This document shows positions 61,515 to 64,000 of a stretch of 64,000 bases of DNA, piece by piece. The first letter of the stretch is position 1. Each line of letters opens with the position of its first letter. Source of the DNA: G020348385 sp964538085 (GTDB lineage: Bacteria > Acidobacteriota > Aminicenantia > Aminicenantales > Aminicenantaceae). Both the position numbers and the translations under genes were made by a program. The notes beneath the pieces were generated by a model that was not told the origin of the DNA, searched no databases, and saw only the letters and a program-made list of their open reading frames with translations. Location of the stretch: contig CAZIDF010000020.1 in NCBI GenBank assembly GCA_964538085.1, positions 1 to 64,000 on the forward strand. The letters are read 5' to 3'.

Positions 61515-63883
61515 ACACTTCAATCAAAACCGCTCTGCGCGGCATCAAAAAACACAAGAGCCATGCCTTCATCAACATCTTCGGTCTGGCACTGGGACTG
61601 GCCTGTTGCATCATGATCGTGATGTGGATCAAAGACGAGCGGAGCTTCGACCGCTTTCATAAAAATTTCGACGCCATTTACCGCATTGTCGCCGACTGGC
61701 CGAAAAACGGCTGGGAGGGTGTCGACGCCACCCCTCAACCTCTCGGCCCGCTGGTCGTAGAGCAGATTCCCGGGGTCCTGGATATGGTGAGGTTCGCCCC
61801 GCACAGCCGGCTGGTCTTCCGCTACAAAGACAAGGCTTTTTATGAAAGCCGAGGCCTCATCGCCGACCCGTCCCTCTTTCGCATCTTTACCTTCAAGTTC
61901 CTGGAGGGGGCAGCGGAGACGGCCTTCTCCTCCCCTTCCGACCTCGTGATCACGGAGAGCCTGGCTCGCAAATATTTCGGCGACGAAGATCCCCTGGGAA
62001 AAACGGTCCAGGTGGAAGGCCGTCCGGCAACTGTCACGGGAGTGATCGCAGACATCCCGCAAAACTCCACCCTGCGTTTCGACTTCATGAGTTCTTTCGA
62101 ATTCATCAAGGAGCTGGCCAACTACGGGCTGCACTGGGGCGCCCTCAACTTCAACACCTTCGTTCTTCTGCATCTTGAGGCAAATCCTAGGGACGTAGGT
62201 TCGAAAATCACCTCCCTGGCCCTGGACTACGATTGCCCGCAAGTCAAGGACGGGGCGAGTTTTCGGCTCCAGCCCCTTTCCTCCGTTCATCTGGACGCCC
62301 GGCCCTACAAGAGAGATGTGGTTTCCCTTGGAGACAGGAGAACTCTGCTCCTTTTCTCCATGATCGCCGCCTTTATTCTCCTCATCTCCTGTGTCAATTA
62401 TGTCAACCTGGCCACTGCCCGCTCGTCCCTTCGGGCAAAGGAGGTCGGACTGCGGAAAACGGTCGGGGCGGGACGTTTTCAAATCGTTCGCCAGTTCCTG
62501 GGAGAATCGTTCATCCTGACCGGACTGGCCTTCATTTCGGCCCTGGCCCTGATTCTGCTCTTTTCCCCCCTTTATTCGCGGTTGAGCGAGAAGCCGCTCG
62601 CGCTACGCCCGGACGATCCCGGCCAAATTTTGCTTTTAGCCGGTCTCTTCGTTTTGACCGGATTTTTATCGGGATGGTATCCTGCCCTGTATCTCTCCGG
62701 CTTCCCTCCCATTCAGAACCTCCGGCAACAAAAGCGGGGAGGTGGGGTTTTCCTTCGCCGGATTCTCGTCGTCCTCCAATTTTCTCTGACCATTGTCCTT
62801 CTGATAGGTACGGCGGTCGTTTTCCGCCAGCTTCGATATGTTTCCCACGCGGATTTGGGATTCAACCGGGACAACATCATCCAGATTCCGATCAAGGAGA
62901 ATCTTGGCCCCAGATATCAGGCTTTCAAGGAAGAACTCCTGAGGCACCCGCGGGTACAATCCGTTACGGCCGAGCGCTATCCTTTTGCCGAGCTAACCTG
63001 GCGCAGCGCCGGCAACTTTGACTGGGAAGGAAGGGAAGCGAGGGATGATCTGGATATGGTCTACGCCGGCGTGGACTACGATTTTTTCAAGACAATGGAA
63101 ATCGAGATGGTTGAGGGCCGAGTTTTTTCCCAAGATTATGCGTCAGACGAAAAAGAAGCCGTCATCCTCAATCAAAGTGCCGTCGAGGCCATGGGCATCG
63201 ATAATCCGGTCGGAAAATGGTTTTCCACCTCCAAGGAGGACAGGCGGATCATCATCGGAGTGGTGAGTGATGTCCTTTTCCGCTCGTTTCACTTCAAGAC
63301 CGAACCACGCCTTTTTTACGTCGCCGATCTATCCGATGCTGAGGATATGGGATTGATCCTGGTCAAAATCGGGCCCGGTCCCATGGAAGAAGTGCTGCAG
63401 GACATTCGGAATATCTGGATATCGTTCAATCCCATCTCACCCTTTGAATACCATTTTCTCGACGATACCTACGCCATGCTGTATCAAAAGGAAAAGCGTA
63501 TGCTGATCCTCCTCAACATCTTCACAGGGTTTGCAGTTTTCATTTCCTGTCTGGGATTGTTGGGACTGGCGGCCTTCATGGCCGAACGCCGGACAAAGGA
63601 GATCGGGATCCGAAAGATCCTCGGTGCAAGCGAAGGCGGTATCGTCCTTAAATTAACCAAAGAATTTATCCAGTGGGTGTTGCTGGCTAACCTAATCGCC
63701 TGGCCCCTGGGATATGCTCTGGGGAACACGCTGCTTCGTGAATACAGCACCAAAAAGGGAATGGTCGTGTCGATCTTCGTTCTCTCAGGAGTACTCACCC
63801 TGGTGACCGCCGCTTTGACCGTCGGCTTCCAGGCCTTGCGCGCGGTACGGGCCAATCCAGCAGATTCTCTGAGGTATGAATAA
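61511..63883 (+). CDS. FtsX/MacB-like ABC transporter permease, double-domain
   Basis: The 790-residue protein starts at MNTSIKTALRGIKKHK, overlapping the previous stop by ATGA; the longer frame upstream is a shadow. A first MacB-type periplasmic domain (about 50-245) lies between membrane segments. The FtsX core (about 280-400: LRAKEVGLRKTVGAGRFQI) is followed by a second half of the same kind (about 420-790), ending with RTKEIGIRKILGASEGGIV. This duplicated permease form usually works with a separate ATPase that hydrolyses ATP, but none is in the window. It is the last gene of the sigma/anti-sigma operon. Confidence 0.9.
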   Translation: MNTSIKTALRGIKKHKSHAFINIFGLALGLACCIMIVMWIKDERSFDRFHKNFDAIYRIVADWPKNGWEGVDATPQPLGPLVVEQIPGVLDMVRFAPHSRLVFRYKDKAFYESRGLIADPSLFRIFTFKFLEGAAETAFSSPSDLVITESLARKYFGDEDPLGKTVQVEGRPATVTGVIADIPQNSTLRFDFMSSFEFIKELANYGLHWGALNFNTFVLLHLEANPRDVGSKITSLALDYDCPQVKDGASFRLQPLSSVHLDARPYKRDVVSLGDRRTLLLFSMIAAFILLISCVNYVNLATARSSLRAKEVGLRKTVGAGRFQIVRQFLGESFILTGLAFISALALILLFSPLYSRLSEKPLALRPDDPGQILLLAGLFVLTGFLSGWYPALYLSGFPPIQNLRQQKRGGGVFLRRILVVLQFSLTIVLLIGTAVVFRQLRYVSHADLGFNRDNIIQIPIKENLGPRYQAFKEELLRHPRVQSVTAERYPFAELTWRSAGNFDWEGREARDDLDMVYAGVDYDFFKTMEIEMVEGRVFSQDYASDEKEAVILNQSAVEAMGIDNPVGKWFSTSKEDRRIIIGVVSDVLFRSFHFKTEPRLFYVADLSDAEDMGLILVKIGPGPMEEVLQDIRNIWISFNPISPFEYHFLDDTYAMLYQKEKRMLILLNIFTGFAVFISCLGLLGLAAFMAERRTKEIGIRKILGASEGGIVLKLTKEFIQWVLLANLIAWPLGYALGNTLLREYSTKKGMVVSIFVLSGVLTLVTAALTVGFQALRAVRANPADSLRYE

Positions 63884-63921
63884 ACGATGTATCCATGTCC
63901 TCTATTCTGAAAATATTTCTA

Positions 63922-63942
63922 CTGTTTTATAATATAAAACAG
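63922..63942 (+). promoter_or_regulatory. second copy of the 21-bp promoter palindrome
   Basis: CTGTTTTATA and its complement around a central A are identical to the palindrome at 50324. The upstream bases also align (CTGAAAATATTTCTA versus TTGAAAAAATCTTTCTG). A TATAAT -10 is embedded. It lies 39 bases after the permease stop, so it probably drives a gene beyond the window edge. Confidence 0.65.
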
Positions 63943-64000
63943 CTAAGGGGAATTGAAGATGAGGGGTATTTGAGAAAAAGGGTGGGGAGGGAAAAAGAAA

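Noticed and set aside
1..64000. tRNA, rRNA, integrase or phage genes
   Set aside because: No cloverleaf, rRNA core or integrase motif was recognised; a covariance-model search would be needed to exclude small RNAs.

Overview
The window looks like a scaffold from an uncultivated, GC-intermediate, Gram-negative bacterium. The style is that of Acidobacteriota-related lineages such as Candidatus Aminicenantes. This is an inference from gene content only: FtsX-type permeases with an ECF sigma/anti-sigma pair, secreted six-bladed propellers, outer-membrane barrels and large PKD/BACON surface proteins. No rRNA, tRNA, CRISPR array or phage genes were seen. One 100-N assembly gap interrupts a gene at 36464-36563.

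Region 1 (1-16 kb) is mostly housekeeping. On the minus strand a tight four-gene operon encodes two small secreted peptides with paired CX6C motifs, a beta-propeller and a membrane-anchored thioredoxin-like protein. Next come gltX-hutU, then two cyclic-di-GMP proteins: a GAF-GGDEF-PilZ protein and an HD-GYP protein on either side of an acidic coiled-coil protein. The rpmE-prfA-prmC translation block, a VanZ-like protein, rsmD and an SH3/beta-barrel protein follow. REPIN-like palindromes sit at gene ends.

Region 2 (16-32 kb, minus strand) is an exopolysaccharide operon. It encodes a PHP-type phosphatase fused to a secreted domain, a Wza-like export protein, an initiating sugar transferase, a TPR protein, an O-antigen ligase, a Wzz/BY-kinase, an outer-membrane barrel, a geranylgeranyl-reductase-like flavoprotein, a UDP-GlcNAc 2-epimerase, a polysaccharide deacetylase, a GT4 glycosyltransferase, a hexapeptide acyltransferase and an SGNH hydrolase.

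Region 3 (32-57.7 kb) continues the polysaccharide theme. On the plus strand it carries a second deacetylase, an asparagine-synthetase-like protein without a glutaminase cysteine, two paralogous beta-helix/PKD giants (one with dockerin and cohesin-like parts), a BACON/cohesin lipoprotein, a GMC oxidoreductase with a 4Fe-4S motif, a GNAT, a Wzx flippase, a glutamate-type dehydrogenase, an HTH-nucleotidyltransferase and a PLP decarboxylase. On the minus strand are a sugar amidotransferase, an ammonia-type NAD synthase, an AMP-ligase and an acyl carrier protein. The PLP decarboxylase, AMP-ligase and ACP resemble accessory genes of exosortase-A polysaccharide loci, but no exosortase is visible.

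Region 4 (57.9-64 kb) is an ECF sigma / anti-sigma / HEAT-and-repeat protein / FtsX permease operon.

The main new signals are: the CX6C peptide operon; a 16-bp inverted repeat (TCAYC-N6-GGTGA) upstream of four cyclic-di-GMP or polysaccharide units; a 200-bp MITE with 24/25 terminal repeats and a 9-bp target duplication that includes a stop codon; a 21-bp palindrome embedded in a promoter and present twice; and an ammonia-handling enzyme set inside the polysaccharide locus.
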